A stretch of DNA of 64,000 bases from JAVBKX01 sp031553835. Lineage in GTDB: Bacteria; Bacteroidota; Bacteroidia; Bacteroidales; Azobacteroidaceae. The stretch is from positions 1 through 64,000 of the forward strand of contig JAVBKX010000026.1 of NCBI GenBank assembly GCA_031553835.1. Reading direction: 5' to 3'. Every line of letters begins with the position of its first letter. Positions within the stretch are counted from its first letter, which is position 1. Below are positions 54,804 through 64,000 of the stretch, piece by piece. A program made the translations under genes and the position numbers. The notes under the pieces are model-generated. The model was not told where the DNA came from and made no database searches. It worked only from the letters and a program-made list of their open reading frames with translations.

Positions 54804-56420
54804 TTATTGCCTGGCTGGCACCAACCTGATGTTATCAATTCTCACAATCCGTTCATATTGATCACGTTGGGCAGTCGGAACATTAATCGTAATCACAAGG
54901 GCAGGCGCTCCATCATACGTCAGAACATCCAGGCCTTCTTTGACCAATACTTCTTCCACCTCTGTAGCATTGGTAACAAAACCTTTGCGCAAGCTAATGG
55001 GACTGGTGGATGTCATGGTAGTGATACCACGAGTGTACATCCAGCCAAAATCCAAAATAGTCGGTTGCGTCAACAATGAATCTTCAGCACATGCCGGAAC
55101 GATCGTACAATACACATCGTATTTGGCTGACACTACCTGCGGCCCGAAAAAAACCGCTAAATAGGCATTGGTAGCCCCGGTTCCGGTTGAAACTAATTTA
55201 ATAAAACCGTTAGAAACTCCTTCCACTTTAGTATCTTTTTGGGGAAACAAACGGCGCATTTCTCCGCCACCGTAAAGCATCCCCGGCAGAAATTGCAAAT
55301 CTTTCACCGAATTAGTCAGAGTATAAGACAATTCTTCCACTTCCCTAACAAATGGAACATAATAAGTATCCCGGATTTTCATATTTAATTGGTCGGTTAT
55401 CAACACCGAACCATTACTGAATTGTTGTGGAGAAGCATTGAAAACAGCAGCCGGGTCATGAAACACACATCCGTGAGTAGAAGTAATTGAATCCTGCTGA
55501 ATCAAATTGGCATAATTACCACGAAATATCAAATGTTTGATGATAGCCTGGTCAATCATTGCATTCGACAATTCCTCCGGTTTTCCCAGTCCCTTATAAC
55601 CGCCGTTGGACTTGAAATAAGGTTTGTAATCGAGATGCAATTGCTGGAAAGCGGCATCAGAAGGGAATACGCAGGTGTAAATACTATCTTCATCATACAA
55701 CCATCCCCACGATGATTCGCAGAGTAAGTTTCTGACCGTTAGCAGCGAATCATAGACAGTATTGCCATGTTCATCAATTCCGATTTTCTGACTGCGCGCC
55801 CTGTCAAAAAACACTGTATCGTATTGACAGATGACTCTTCTTATATTCGATATTCCATCCGCTTTTTTCAGGAACTCCCACACATTCCATTCGATCGGAA
55901 TCTCCGCATTGAGAGTATGCATTACCCCGTTGGTACAGACCACATTTTTTTGCAATACTTCTTTTCCTGCGAAAAAATAATTTTCTCCATTGCGTTGAAA
56001 AAGATATTTTTTGGCATTCAACATCAATACCCGTTTTGCTGCGTATTCAATTTCGGCGGTAGAATGGTTATACCGGGCAATGTGGTTATAAACAATCTGT
56101 TTGACTAATGCAGAGTCTTCTTTTGAAAGATTTTCCAACTTCACATCCGACAGTGTTTCATTGGTTGGCGTCCAAACGGTATAAGTTTCCGAACCGGAAA
56201 ATTTCTCTTTCAGCCCGCAGATTTCAATCATCCGCGTAAATTTACTTAAATTGGGCTGTTGTTGGAGTGTGGCATATAAGTCCTTCCCATTACTCTCTTT
56301 GTTACTATCATAATGTTCGTTCCAAGTATCACTACAAGAAAAGAATAAGCCTGCCATACAACCGGAGAGCAGGAGTAGAAAGGTTTTATTTTTATATCTT
56401 ACCATATTCATAATCATCAT
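54804..56420 (-). CDS. Fasciclin (FAS1) domain lipoprotein
   Basis: 538 residues. Lipoprotein signal with lipobox FFSC (RYKNKTFLLLLSGCMAGLFFSC). First FAS1 domain about 45-175: LYATLQQQPNLSKFTRMIEICGL, YTVWTPTNETL, IVYNHIARY and TNGVMHTLNAEIP. Second FAS1-like domain about 180-360: TCVFPSDAAFQQL, DQAIIKHLIFRGNY and FSNGSVLITDQLN. The rest is a beta-rich domain of unknown type with IVRIDNIRLVP at the end, reminiscent of a carbohydrate-binding jelly roll. FAS1 domains mediate adhesion or ligand binding at surfaces. It sits between two SusCD pairs, so it is likely a surface component working with one of them. ATG 56405 is an alternative start. Confidence 0.87.
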   Translation of the reverse strand: MMIMNMVRYKNKTFLLLLSGCMAGLFFSCSDTWNEHYDSNKESNGKDLYATLQQQPNLSKFTRMIEICGLKEKFSGSETYTVWTPTNETLSDVKLENLSKEDSALVKQIVYNHIARYNHSTAEIEYAAKRVLMLNAKKYLFQRNGENYFFAGKEVLQKNVVCTNGVMHTLNAEIPIEWNVWEFLKKADGISNIRRVICQYDTVFFDRARSQKIGIDEHGNTVYDSLLTVRNLLCESSWGWLYDEDSIYTCVFPSDAAFQQLHLDYKPYFKSNGGYKGLGKPEELSNAMIDQAIIKHLIFRGNYANLIQQDSITSTHGCVFHDPAAVFNASPQQFSNGSVLITDQLNMKIRDTYYVPFVREVEELSYTLTNSVKDLQFLPGMLYGGGEMRRLFPQKDTKVEGVSNGFIKLVSTGTGATNAYLAVFFGPQVVSAKYDVYCTIVPACAEDSLLTQPTILDFGWMYTRGITTMTSTSPISLRKGFVTNATEVEEVLVKEGLDVLTYDGAPALVITINVPTAQRDQYERIVRIDNIRLVPARQ

Positions 56421-56451
56421 AGAATTATTTCGTCATGTTATTTTAACCTCA

Positions 56452-58281
56452 TTAATTGAAATCTTCATCTGCAATCTGATCTACAGGAATCACTTCTATG
56501 AAATTAAGCGACAACTGTCCGGATTCTACAGTTTTGAACCGCATGACATGTTTCTTCATTTCACTAAAGTTATATGTTCCTATAATTCTTCTTAACCGGT
56601 CGGTACGGCTATAAGGCGCAGCGCTGCCTCCTCCATCTTTCACATTTGCAGGGAAAGGCATATATGAATTGTTGTATAATACTTTACGTGCTGTTTCTTC
56701 ATCCATGCCATCGATACCGTAGTATTTGGTATCGGCTTCCCCCATCCACAACGGAATACCGGCCGGAGTACCATCGAAATAAATCTGAGCCATTCCCCGG
56801 TCTCCATTGGCAGTGTAACCAAATCGCACTTCCCACATTCCCACCGGAATCGGAGGGATAATCATCGACACATCATACCTTGTCAAAGTACCCATTTTTC
56901 CTGTCGTTTCCTGATCCCAGGGAAACCATCCCGATCCGATCAATATTTCATCAAACTGGTGACGAATCCAGGTGGTTGTATAATCATATCGAGGAATGAC
57001 ATAGCCGGCTTCCCATGTAATGGAAAGATTATCAAAATACTGAGGCCCCCGAAGTTTTGCATCGGGCAACTCCAGGCTGGTTTTGCCCCGGCACCCGTAA
57101 TTCATCAGTTCAGGAAGAAAGCTGGCAACATTGAAGCGCATTTTTTTGTTAAAATAAATACGTTGATCAGGAATTTCAAGCACATCGGCCAACTCATGAA
57201 TCATCCCATTATTTGACATGATATTGCGGTAGGTTCCATCGGAAGTAATTCTCGCTCCATTATAAATGACTACGCCGTCTGCATTTTTGAAACGGTTGAA
57301 AATGACCCCTTCCGGATAGTTTCTGAATTCCAGCAATGTATTTTCACACATGGTTTCAATAATTTCATATCCATCCTGTTGGGAAAACTGAATAAACTGG
57401 CTATAATCATACAACCGGTCTAAACAATGGTAAGCAATGAAACGATACAAGCCATTGGTAGCGCTGGTAATATCACCGTTTCCATCATCATATTTAGCTT
57501 TCAAAGCGTCATAATCGGTAATTCCTGCTTTATGGAACACTTCATTGCTTTCAGCAAGAAGAGTATAACGGTACATCTTGGGAATCACCACTGTAACTTC
57601 CTGGTTTTCGACTGTTTTTTTGTACGAAAATTCCCGGGGATCTACCGATTCCTGTACTTTATAAATGAGTCCTGTCTCTTCCAGGGCTGCTCTGAATATG
57701 GAATATCGCCCTTGAAATATGGGATTATCCAATTTCCCGGCTACATTGGATGTATCAGGCACCAACATGGCATCGGTCATGTGAATGATGCCATTATGTA
57801 CGCGCTGATCGGCCAATAAAACGGTGGCCCTGCTATTGATAATTGTTTTTCCTTCCTGCGAGCGCGCTTGTAAATAATCGCGCCGCATATTCGGAGACCG
57901 AAGGCGGCCGTCGCCTGTAAAATCGGAAAAAGAAATCGTATCATTTTCAATCATCTGATACAAAACCACCTTTTTCAACGAATCCAACGGAAAGTTATCC
58001 ACACTTCCGAATTCCGATTCGGCAAAAAAACTTTTCACAGCGTCATTGGTAGGAATAAAACAGGTATATAACCCATACGAATTCACCAGGCCCAACATTT
58101 CGGTTTTTTCCAATAAAGTATAAAACTCGGAATAATATTCGGGATGATGCTCCATGTATTGACCAATCAAATCCACCCGTTTGGTATAAATATTATCTCC
58201 GATGTCATCGTTACAAGCAACAATGGCAAAACCAATCAACAAACTATATAATACCTTGTATATCATTTTTTTCGTTTTCAT
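56452..58281 (-). CDS. Fasciclin (FAS1) domain lipoprotein
   Basis: 609 residues from ATG 58281 (MKTKKMIYKVLYSLLIGFAIVAC, lipobox IVAC). The frame also has ATG 58302 overlapping the SusD stop as ATGA, a plausible coupled start. First FAS1 domain about 30-180: YYSEFYTLLEKTEMLGL, YTCFIPTNDAVKSFF, VVLYQMIENDTIS and HNGIIHMTDAMLVP. A second FAS1-like domain spans about 190-375, with GLYRFIAYHCLDRL and NNGMIHELADVLEIP. C-terminal beta-rich region about 380-609 with RYDVSMIIPPIPVGMWEVRFGY and MRFKTVESGQLSLNFIEVIPV. It is the same architecture as the next gene and directly follows a SusD, the position where surface glycan-binding proteins (SusE/F-like) usually lie. A role as ligand-binding accessory is inferred. 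Confidence 0.87.
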   Translation of the reverse strand: MKTKKMIYKVLYSLLIGFAIVACNDDIGDNIYTKRVDLIGQYMEHHPEYYSEFYTLLEKTEMLGLVNSYGLYTCFIPTNDAVKSFFAESEFGSVDNFPLDSLKKVVLYQMIENDTISFSDFTGDGRLRSPNMRRDYLQARSQEGKTIINSRATVLLADQRVHNGIIHMTDAMLVPDTSNVAGKLDNPIFQGRYSIFRAALEETGLIYKVQESVDPREFSYKKTVENQEVTVVIPKMYRYTLLAESNEVFHKAGITDYDALKAKYDDGNGDITSATNGLYRFIAYHCLDRLYDYSQFIQFSQQDGYEIIETMCENTLLEFRNYPEGVIFNRFKNADGVVIYNGARITSDGTYRNIMSNNGMIHELADVLEIPDQRIYFNKKMRFNVASFLPELMNYGCRGKTSLELPDAKLRGPQYFDNLSITWEAGYVIPRYDYTTTWIRHQFDEILIGSGWFPWDQETTGKMGTLTRYDVSMIIPPIPVGMWEVRFGYTANGDRGMAQIYFDGTPAGIPLWMGEADTKYYGIDGMDEETARKVLYNNSYMPFPANVKDGGGSAAPYSRTDRLRRIIGTYNFSEMKKHVMRFKTVESGQLSLNFIEVIPVDQIADEDFN

Positions 58282-58298
58282 AATATGCGTTTTTAGGG

Positions 58299-59903
58299 TC
58301 ATTCTTCAATAGTAGTAACATAAAACGGATTTTGCACCAGCAAAGGATTGACTTTCATATCATTATATGGAACCGGCAAATATCTCGCCCATTCATTATA
58401 CAGTTTGGACACCGCCAATTCACGATAATTATAATTAATATTCCTGACAACATATTCATTGAAAATACGCATCGGTTTAGCTTCCCTTCTCGAAGCACGC
58501 AACAAATCATACCAGCGTTTTCCTTCAAATAAAAACTCTTTTTGTTTTTCTTTCAGAAGTAAATCAACTAATTCCTGTTGTGTGGTATATTTGGATGCAA
58601 CATATACTGTATCAGCCGGCAATACTTCAGGATGCGCTCGCATGTAAATGGTATTGATCAAATGGACAATTTCATTCTTATTTTGTTGATAATCCTGATA
58701 CAACAAAGCTTCTGCTTTCATAAAATAGACTTCGGCCAAACGATAGACAATCCAATTGGCACTCAGACCGGTTGAATAAGGAAACTTAGTAATCAGAGCG
58801 GAAGCCAATCCCGACGATGTACTATTATAAGAAAGGTAATGCCTGATGTCTTTTAGATCATAATCAATATCAGACACAGCTCCTTCTTTTTTGAATAAAG
58901 TATTTAACGACCAGGTGGTAGGATCGACCGGAGCTCTAAAATGCTCAGTCGCAGAGATAGATCCGTAACATTGATACAACATATTGTTGGTTTTTCCTTC
59001 CAAACTATTACCATATTGTATTTCAAAAATACTTTCATTGGAATTGCCCAGCCAAAACATATCAAGCCATTCGCTTCCTCCATAAAATAGGGATGGAATG
59101 ACCAATTTGATACTTTTTGTATGCAAGACTTCATTGCAAGCCGCAACGCATTCGGCATACCGACCGGCCCATAAATAGACATCGGCCAACAAGGTAGTAA
59201 TTGCAGCCTTGGTAAAACGTCCCTTGTCATAGAAGTATTTGTTGCTGTTATTGTCATACGAATTGACCGACATACTTTTAGCCAAAATCAGATCATCAAT
59301 AATTTGTTGAATGATTTGTTCCTCGCTTGATTTGGCAATATCATAATTTTGCGTACTGGTTTTACTGGATACCAATACCAAAGGAACTTCCTTATATGTT
59401 CTGACCAAATAAAAATACATTAAAGAACGGATAGCCAATGCTTCAGCTTTATATACATTCACGTCCGCTTCGGTCAGGGTTTGATCATTTTCCAACACCA
59501 AATCCGCATTATCCAATACCGTATTGCAGTTATTAATTACAGTATATAAATCATTCCAGCTGCATACTTTATTTTCAGGAATAATATTGCAGGTGGCCAT
59601 CTTCACTTCTTCATCCATTGCACTGGTGGTCGGCACCACATTGTCGCCACGGATTTCACCCCATTGAATCATTTTTCCAACCACTCCATGAAAAGGTTGT
59701 CCGCTTCCGTATCTGTCATCATTAGCCATTGACATGTAACATCCGGCAATAGCCGCCTTCAATTGATCATGTGTCTGCCAAAAATCTTCAAACGTCACCA
59801 AATCTTTTGGACGGGTTTCAATCCATTCATCGCTACAAGAAGAAATGGAAGCAGCAAGAAAGAGTAGTCCGGCAATATATCCTGTTATTTTATATGTTTT
59901 CAT
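58299..59903 (-). CDS. SusD/RagB-family outer-membrane nutrient-binding lipoprotein
   Basis: 534 residues. Lipoprotein signal MKTYKITGYIAGLLFLAAS with lipobox ISSC (Cys23). SusD landmarks: CSDEWIETRPKDLVTFEDFW near the N-terminus, LAIRSLMYFYLVRTYKEVPLV (about 170), YRLAEVYFMKAEALL (about 395) and EKQKEFLFEGKRWYDLLRASRR (about 455), then YLPVPYNDMKVNPLL and a C-terminal QNPFY. It pairs with the SusC encoded 21 bases upstream. No glycan-degrading enzyme is in the same operon, so the ligand cannot be deduced. Confidence 0.94.
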   Translation of the reverse strand: MKTYKITGYIAGLLFLAASISSCSDEWIETRPKDLVTFEDFWQTHDQLKAAIAGCYMSMANDDRYGSGQPFHGVVGKMIQWGEIRGDNVVPTTSAMDEEVKMATCNIIPENKVCSWNDLYTVINNCNTVLDNADLVLENDQTLTEADVNVYKAEALAIRSLMYFYLVRTYKEVPLVLVSSKTSTQNYDIAKSSEEQIIQQIIDDLILAKSMSVNSYDNNSNKYFYDKGRFTKAAITTLLADVYLWAGRYAECVAACNEVLHTKSIKLVIPSLFYGGSEWLDMFWLGNSNESIFEIQYGNSLEGKTNNMLYQCYGSISATEHFRAPVDPTTWSLNTLFKKEGAVSDIDYDLKDIRHYLSYNSTSSGLASALITKFPYSTGLSANWIVYRLAEVYFMKAEALLYQDYQQNKNEIVHLINTIYMRAHPEVLPADTVYVASKYTTQQELVDLLLKEKQKEFLFEGKRWYDLLRASRREAKPMRIFNEYVVRNINYNYRELAVSKLYNEWARYLPVPYNDMKVNPLLVQNPFYVTTIEE

Positions 59904-59924
59904 ATTGTCTTAAAATTTTATCAT

Positions 59925-62900
59925 TTAGAAACCAATGGTAATTCCGAATGTAGCATCCTTACTACGAGGCGTTTTTTGAGTATCGAATCCGATTTTGAAC
60001 CGGTCGTCGGCGCTCGCGGCGTATCCAATTTCAGGATCAACTCCCGAATAATTAGTCCACACATGCAAGTTGTTGATCGTACAATACAACTTCACTTCCG
60101 AGAGTCCGGCACTCTGAGTCCAGGATTTCGGGAATGTGTAATTGAATGTTAAGTATTTGAAACGAAGGAATGATCCATCTTCCACATACCTGTCGGAACC
60201 CAGCCAGTTGTGTCCGTCTTTAAATAAAGCCCGGGGCATATTGGTATCATCACCATCAGTACGCCATCTCCAGCTAACCGCCACGCTCTGGTTGTCATTA
60301 TAATACATATTTTCCATTTTCATCCGGGCTTCATTGACCACTTTATTTCCATAGCGGAAATGGAAAAAACTATTGACTGAGAAATTGTGATAACGTAATG
60401 TTATACCAAAACCTCCTTGCAATTTGGGGTTAGCATTTCCTAAATACACCACATCCAGGTCATCAATGCTTCCATCATGATTAATATCTTCATAAATAGC
60501 GTCTCCTCCACGGAACACGTGTCCGCCGCTTTCTCCATACCTGAACCACATGGGTTTCGGCACTCCAAATTGATCATACAACACATTACCGTTGGCGTCG
60601 CGCGATACAGGGGCCGATTCTTGCGTTCCCGGTTTGTATTCATTGTATTGGTACACTCCTTTGAAGCGATACCCATAAAATGAACCCAATGGATTACCAA
60701 CCTGGATTGTTCTCAGGTATTCACCATTGTCTTTCATATTTCCGGCCTTGGTATCCACCTTATCGGAAATTTTTTGAATGGTATTATAATAATTTGCAAA
60801 GTTGACATTCACGTCCATTGAAAATTTACCATACTTTATTAATTTAGGAGCATGGAAATTTAATTCAAACCCGTCGTTGTCCATCACCCCGTCATTGTCG
60901 TATGCGACAGACGAATTACCTGAGGTTCCGGCAATTTTCAAATCCTTGAACAACAAATCCTCAGTGTGTTTATGGTAAAAATTGAGGTCGGCATTCAAAC
61001 GATCGTTAAACATGCTGATATCAACACCTAAATTCCATTGAGTTGTTTTTTCCCATCTTAAATCCGGGATTTGTATTCCACTGGGATAAATGGCGGCCAT
61101 GTCCATGTACCGGTGCTCGTAGGTCGAATATTTACTGAAATACAAATAATCTTTATCCGGCTCGCGGCCTACAATACCCCAGCTGGGACGCAGGGCGAAA
61201 AGATTAATAAATTTGAGATCTTTCATAAACGCTTCATCGGAAATAATCCATTTCAATGAAACCCCGGGGAAATATCCTACCCGATAGGCTGCTCCAAAAC
61301 GGGAACTTTCATCACGACGCAATGTAAAGTCAGCAATATACCGGCCTAAGAATGCATAGTGAACGGTACCTACGATTCCATAAGAATGCCGTTCGTTGCC
61401 GCTGGAACCCAGGTCTTTGAGTATTCCCGGCTCAGTCGAACCAATAGAAGAACTGGAAGCTCCGTACGCTGCAGAATGTTGTCCGGAAGCTTTCCCAATA
61501 TTTGTTTGAACAGAAAGATAAGCCTGCACCGAATGTTGTTCGGGCAATTTGGGAGACCACCACAGGTTGTTGTCCAATATCATATTGCTACTCTTATTTT
61601 CGGAGTCGTATGCGTAATTAATCAAATCATCGCCAAACATTGCTCCCGTGGCTTCTTTTGGAAAAAAGCGGACAGAATGAATATCATTCACGTCCATAGT
61701 AACAGAAGACCGGAAACGCAACATTTGTTCCGCAGGATCCAAAATATCGTATTGCAACCGGAAAGTAGGAATCACCCGGTACGATTTTTCATTATTCCTG
61801 GCTAAATTCACCAATGCAACAGGATTTACCATATCTCGTTGCGATCCATCTAATTGTGAAGTAGAACGATTGATATTGAAATAAATATCAGTATAATTAC
61901 CATATTTATCGCGTTCATAAACCGGAACGTTGGGCATCTTACGCATGGCAGCATCAAGAATATCATAATTTACTTTATCATTATCCTGATATATCCGGTC
62001 GTTATCCTGATAAGTGTATGCCAATTCGGTAGAGAAAAACACCCGGTCGGAAAGTTTGTAACGCAAATCCAGGCGATTCGAAAAACGTTTCAGGCCTTGT
62101 CCGATAACGATACCGGACTCATCGAGATAACCAAAAGAAATACGATAATCGCCACGTTCGCCTCCACCCGTGAGCGAAACATTATGATCTTGCTTCCAAG
62201 CGACTTGGGTCACTTCCGAAAACCAGTCCGTATTATTATTATAGTTCCAGAAAAAAGCATTTCTTTCATCTCCCTGCGCATACTGTTGATAATTATATTC
62301 GGGAATATTTCCATTCAAATCGTTCAACGATTGATTCAGGTAAGCCTCTTTCATCAACATGGTATATTGGTCGCCATTCAATAAAGGAATCGCATCGGGC
62401 ATATAGGCGCGGGTAATCCGCAGGGAGTACTGCACGCGAGGTTTACCCATCGCACCTTTTTTCGTATTGATTTGTAGTACTCCGTTGGCGCCTTTCGACC
62501 CCCAGATGGCAGTAGAAGCCGCATCTTTCAATACCACAATATCCAATATATCGTCAGGATTCACATTCAACAGTTCGGCATATTGTTCTTCCCGGGCGGT
62601 TCCAAAATCGAAATCGGAAGCAATATTGGTTTCAAACGGAATTCCATTGACAACAATCAACGGTTGAGAGCTTCCATTGATAGAAGTAGCCCCACGGATA
62701 CGCATAGACATAGCAGCGCCGGGTTCGCCCGAATTTGAAACAATATCCAACCCGCTCACCCGCCCTTGCAACGCATCTTCTACCGACGCGACCTGCAATC
62801 CTTCAAATTCCCGGGCATCGATACGTTGCATCGCCACCGAAATTTCGCGGGTAGGCACATTCATACCTCCAAGATTCGTTGTTTTTTGAGCGGTTACGAC

Positions 62901-63248
62901 GACTTCTCCCAACGAGTTATCATCGGCCAATGCCACATTAAATACGCTACGGTTTCCTATTTTCAGTTCTTGTTTTGCATAACCGATATATGAAAACACC
63001 AGCTTATTGTTCCGGTCTTTTACTTTCAAAACGAAGTCCCCATCATAATTAGATACAGTTCCGTTTACCACACGGTTGTTTTTATCCACTTCGCTGATTG
63101 ATACCGCGATTAACGTTTCACCATCAATCTTTGCCGTGATTTTTCCTCTGACAATGGCGTCATCCTGAGCCATTGCCTGAAATATTGACAAGGCAAATAC
63201 GCAGCAGATCAGGGTCACTATTCTTTTTATACTATTTGTTGTTTGCAT
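59925..63248 (-). CDS. SusC/RagA-family TonB-linked outer-membrane transporter (first copy)
   Basis: 1107 residues. Signal peptide ends at AMAQ (about 28). The carboxypeptidase-regulatory-like domain (about 30-110) begins IVRGKITAKIDGETLIAVSI. The plug has NVPTREISVAMQRIDAREFE, GRVSGLDIVSNSGEPGAAMS, IRGATSINGSSQPLIVVNG and DILDIVVLKDAASTAIWGSKG. The rest is a large beta-barrel ending DATFGITIGF. It imports its ligand across the outer membrane using TonB energy. Upstream is a FAS1 gene (25-base gap) and downstream a SusD (21 bases), so the order FAS1-SusC-SusD-FAS1-FAS1-SusC-SusD is visible. No promoter was found within this run, suggesting one long transcript that begins beyond base 64000. 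Confidence 0.95.
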   Translation of the reverse strand: MQTTNSIKRIVTLICCVFALSIFQAMAQDDAIVRGKITAKIDGETLIAVSISEVDKNNRVVNGTVSNYDGDFVLKVKDRNNKLVFSYIGYAKQELKIGNRSVFNVALADDNSLGEVVVTAQKTTNLGGMNVPTREISVAMQRIDAREFEGLQVASVEDALQGRVSGLDIVSNSGEPGAAMSMRIRGATSINGSSQPLIVVNGIPFETNIASDFDFGTAREEQYAELLNVNPDDILDIVVLKDAASTAIWGSKGANGVLQINTKKGAMGKPRVQYSLRITRAYMPDAIPLLNGDQYTMLMKEAYLNQSLNDLNGNIPEYNYQQYAQGDERNAFFWNYNNNTDWFSEVTQVAWKQDHNVSLTGGGERGDYRISFGYLDESGIVIGQGLKRFSNRLDLRYKLSDRVFFSTELAYTYQDNDRIYQDNDKVNYDILDAAMRKMPNVPVYERDKYGNYTDIYFNINRSTSQLDGSQRDMVNPVALVNLARNNEKSYRVIPTFRLQYDILDPAEQMLRFRSSVTMDVNDIHSVRFFPKEATGAMFGDDLINYAYDSENKSSNMILDNNLWWSPKLPEQHSVQAYLSVQTNIGKASGQHSAAYGASSSSIGSTEPGILKDLGSSGNERHSYGIVGTVHYAFLGRYIADFTLRRDESSRFGAAYRVGYFPGVSLKWIISDEAFMKDLKFINLFALRPSWGIVGREPDKDYLYFSKYSTYEHRYMDMAAIYPSGIQIPDLRWEKTTQWNLGVDISMFNDRLNADLNFYHKHTEDLLFKDLKIAGTSGNSSVAYDNDGVMDNDGFELNFHAPKLIKYGKFSMDVNVNFANYYNTIQKISDKVDTKAGNMKDNGEYLRTIQVGNPLGSFYGYRFKGVYQYNEYKPGTQESAPVSRDANGNVLYDQFGVPKPMWFRYGESGGHVFRGGDAIYEDINHDGSIDDLDVVYLGNANPKLQGGFGITLRYHNFSVNSFFHFRYGNKVVNEARMKMENMYYNDNQSVAVSWRWRTDGDDTNMPRALFKDGHNWLGSDRYVEDGSFLRFKYLTFNYTFPKSWTQSAGLSEVKLYCTINNLHVWTNYSGVDPEIGYAASADDRFKIGFDTQKTPRSKDATFGITIGF

Positions 63249-63273
63249 AACTATTAAAATTCACAGTAATAAA

Positions 63274-64000
63274 TCATTGGATTGGAGTCATAAGCACATG
63301 GTCGATTTGATGAATCACAGTACGTGAAGTCGAACCGATGCTGCTATTGCTGAATTTATACTGACGAGTCAGCGTGTTGGTTGTTCCCGATACCGTCTTA
63401 GCCGTATTTCCGCGACCGTCTTGAATGACAAATGCATCGCCCTGCCTGGAAATTTTCACGGTATAAAAAGTTTTGGTAGCCGAATTTTTGGCGCCGGTAG
63501 TAAAATCCTGTGGCCATTGATAATTATCGACTTCCGAATTTTTATAAAACTGATCGGTAAACAAAGACTTATCAATAAAATGATTTTTGAGGAACAAAAT
63601 ATTTTTCTTGATTGCTTCAATTCTTTCCGGAGCAGTAGTGATCGCTTTGATTTCATCAGTGGTTTTAAATGCTCTTTCATTCAACGCTCTTGTCATAGCT
63701 GCGTTGGTAGGAGCTAAAATGGTATAATCATAGGAGCCTAAAAATGGGAAAACAAAATCGATTCCGTCTTTGGCCGCAAATATATTTTTCTTATATTCGG
63801 ATTGACTTACAACCGCCTTATTATAAGTATCGTCTTTATCAAAGAAAGTAGCGTCAGGATCGTTATACACCATCAGCATTTCATAAAACATGGAGCAATC
63901 GGCTGTTTGTTCCAGATAATGATACGGAGAATTGAGCGTATGCGTAATCCGTTTATCCACAAAATACACCATTCCGTTGCCGGTCATAAATTTGTCAATC
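63274..64000 (-). CDS. Fasciclin (FAS1) domain protein (C-terminal part, cut by window edge)
   Basis: About 242 residues are visible; the frame is still open at base 64000, so the N-terminus is missing. The C-terminal FAS1 domain includes FPFLGSYDYTILAPTNAAMTRAL, KNILFLKNHFIDKSLF and IHQIDHVLMTPIQ, matching the H1/H2 motifs of fasciclin domains. The preceding residues (MVYFVDKRITHTLNSPYHYLEQT) look like the end of another FAS1 domain, where the conserved NGxVYxVDxxL-type motif sits. Third FAS1 protein of the cluster and the first visible gene of the operon, 25 bases upstream of SusC. Whether it is a lipoprotein cannot be judged. Confidence 0.82.
   Translation of the reverse strand, partial: IDKFMTGNGMVYFVDKRITHTLNSPYHYLEQTADCSMFYEMLMVYNDPDATFFDKDDTYNKAVVSQSEYKKNIFAAKDGIDFVFPFLGSYDYTILAPTNAAMTRALNERAFKTTDEIKAITTAPERIEAIKKNILFLKNHFIDKSLFTDQFYKNSEVDNYQWPQDFTTGAKNSATKTFYTVKISRQGDAFVIQDGRGNTAKTVSGTTNTLTRQYKFSNSSIGSTSRTVIHQIDHVLMTPIQ

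Overview
The window looks like a chromosomal stretch from a glycan-degrading member of the Bacteroidota, most likely order Bacteroidales. The evidence is paired SusC/SusD-type outer-membrane nutrient receptors, a hybrid two-component regulator (HTCS), several secreted proteins ending in type IX secretion (T9SS) sorting domains, S46 dipeptidyl peptidase, and TAnnTTTG-type -7 promoter elements. The combination of T9SS and Sus-type loci suggests a free-living or gut lineage outside classical Bacteroides (Dysgonomonadaceae- or Paludibacteraceae-like); that placement is inference. No rRNA, tRNA, CRISPR array, transposase, integrase or phage gene was recognised.

Region 1 (1-14348, minus strand) is a galactoside/mannoside locus. 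Transcription runs from a sugar-porter MFS permease through a DUF5107-TPR protein, a GH97 enzyme, a GH36 alpha-galactosidase, a second GH97 with a T9SS tail and a T9SS FG-GAP propeller to a GH2 beta-mannosidase cut by the window edge. Alpha-galactosidases plus beta-mannosidase fit galactomannan or galactoglucomannan side-chain and oligosaccharide breakdown. A divergent AraC regulator (14510) is the likely controller, followed by an AlkZ-like winged-helix protein.

Region 2 (16493-22135, minus) is housekeeping: S46 dipeptidyl peptidase, M23 peptidase, dxr (MEP isoprenoid pathway) and rseP (site-2 protease).

Region 3 (22392-33293, plus) holds four large exported proteins, three with T9SS tails. 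They include a CotH-kinase/lamin-tail/ricin fusion and two multi-module repeat proteins. Three of the four share a recurrent, unnamed module of about 130-160 residues. The other is a BNR_4 beta-propeller protein.

Region 4 (33494-49710) contains an isolated lipoprotein and a minus-strand operon HTCS - GH35 - GH51 - BNR_4 propeller. Divergent from these is a plus-strand set kduI - DUF4861 lipoprotein - SDR dehydrogenase - hexuronate MFS transporter. Together they suggest sensing and breakdown of a uronate-containing, galactose/arabinose-decorated polysaccharide (pectin/RG-I-like or similar), with unsaturated uronates passed to the Kdu pathway.

Region 5 (49834-64000, minus) is an operon-like series of two SusC/SusD pairs interleaved with three fasciclin (FAS1) domain proteins and no enzyme. 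Its ligand is unknown.

A cross-cutting observation is a set of short period-7 (heptamer) arrays with strong dyad symmetry. They lie between genes (12891-12963, 49715-49835) and also inside the DUF5107-TPR coding sequence (10684-10743, 11058-11092). Looser GAAATGA-type arrays flank dxr/rseP and kduI/DUF4861.
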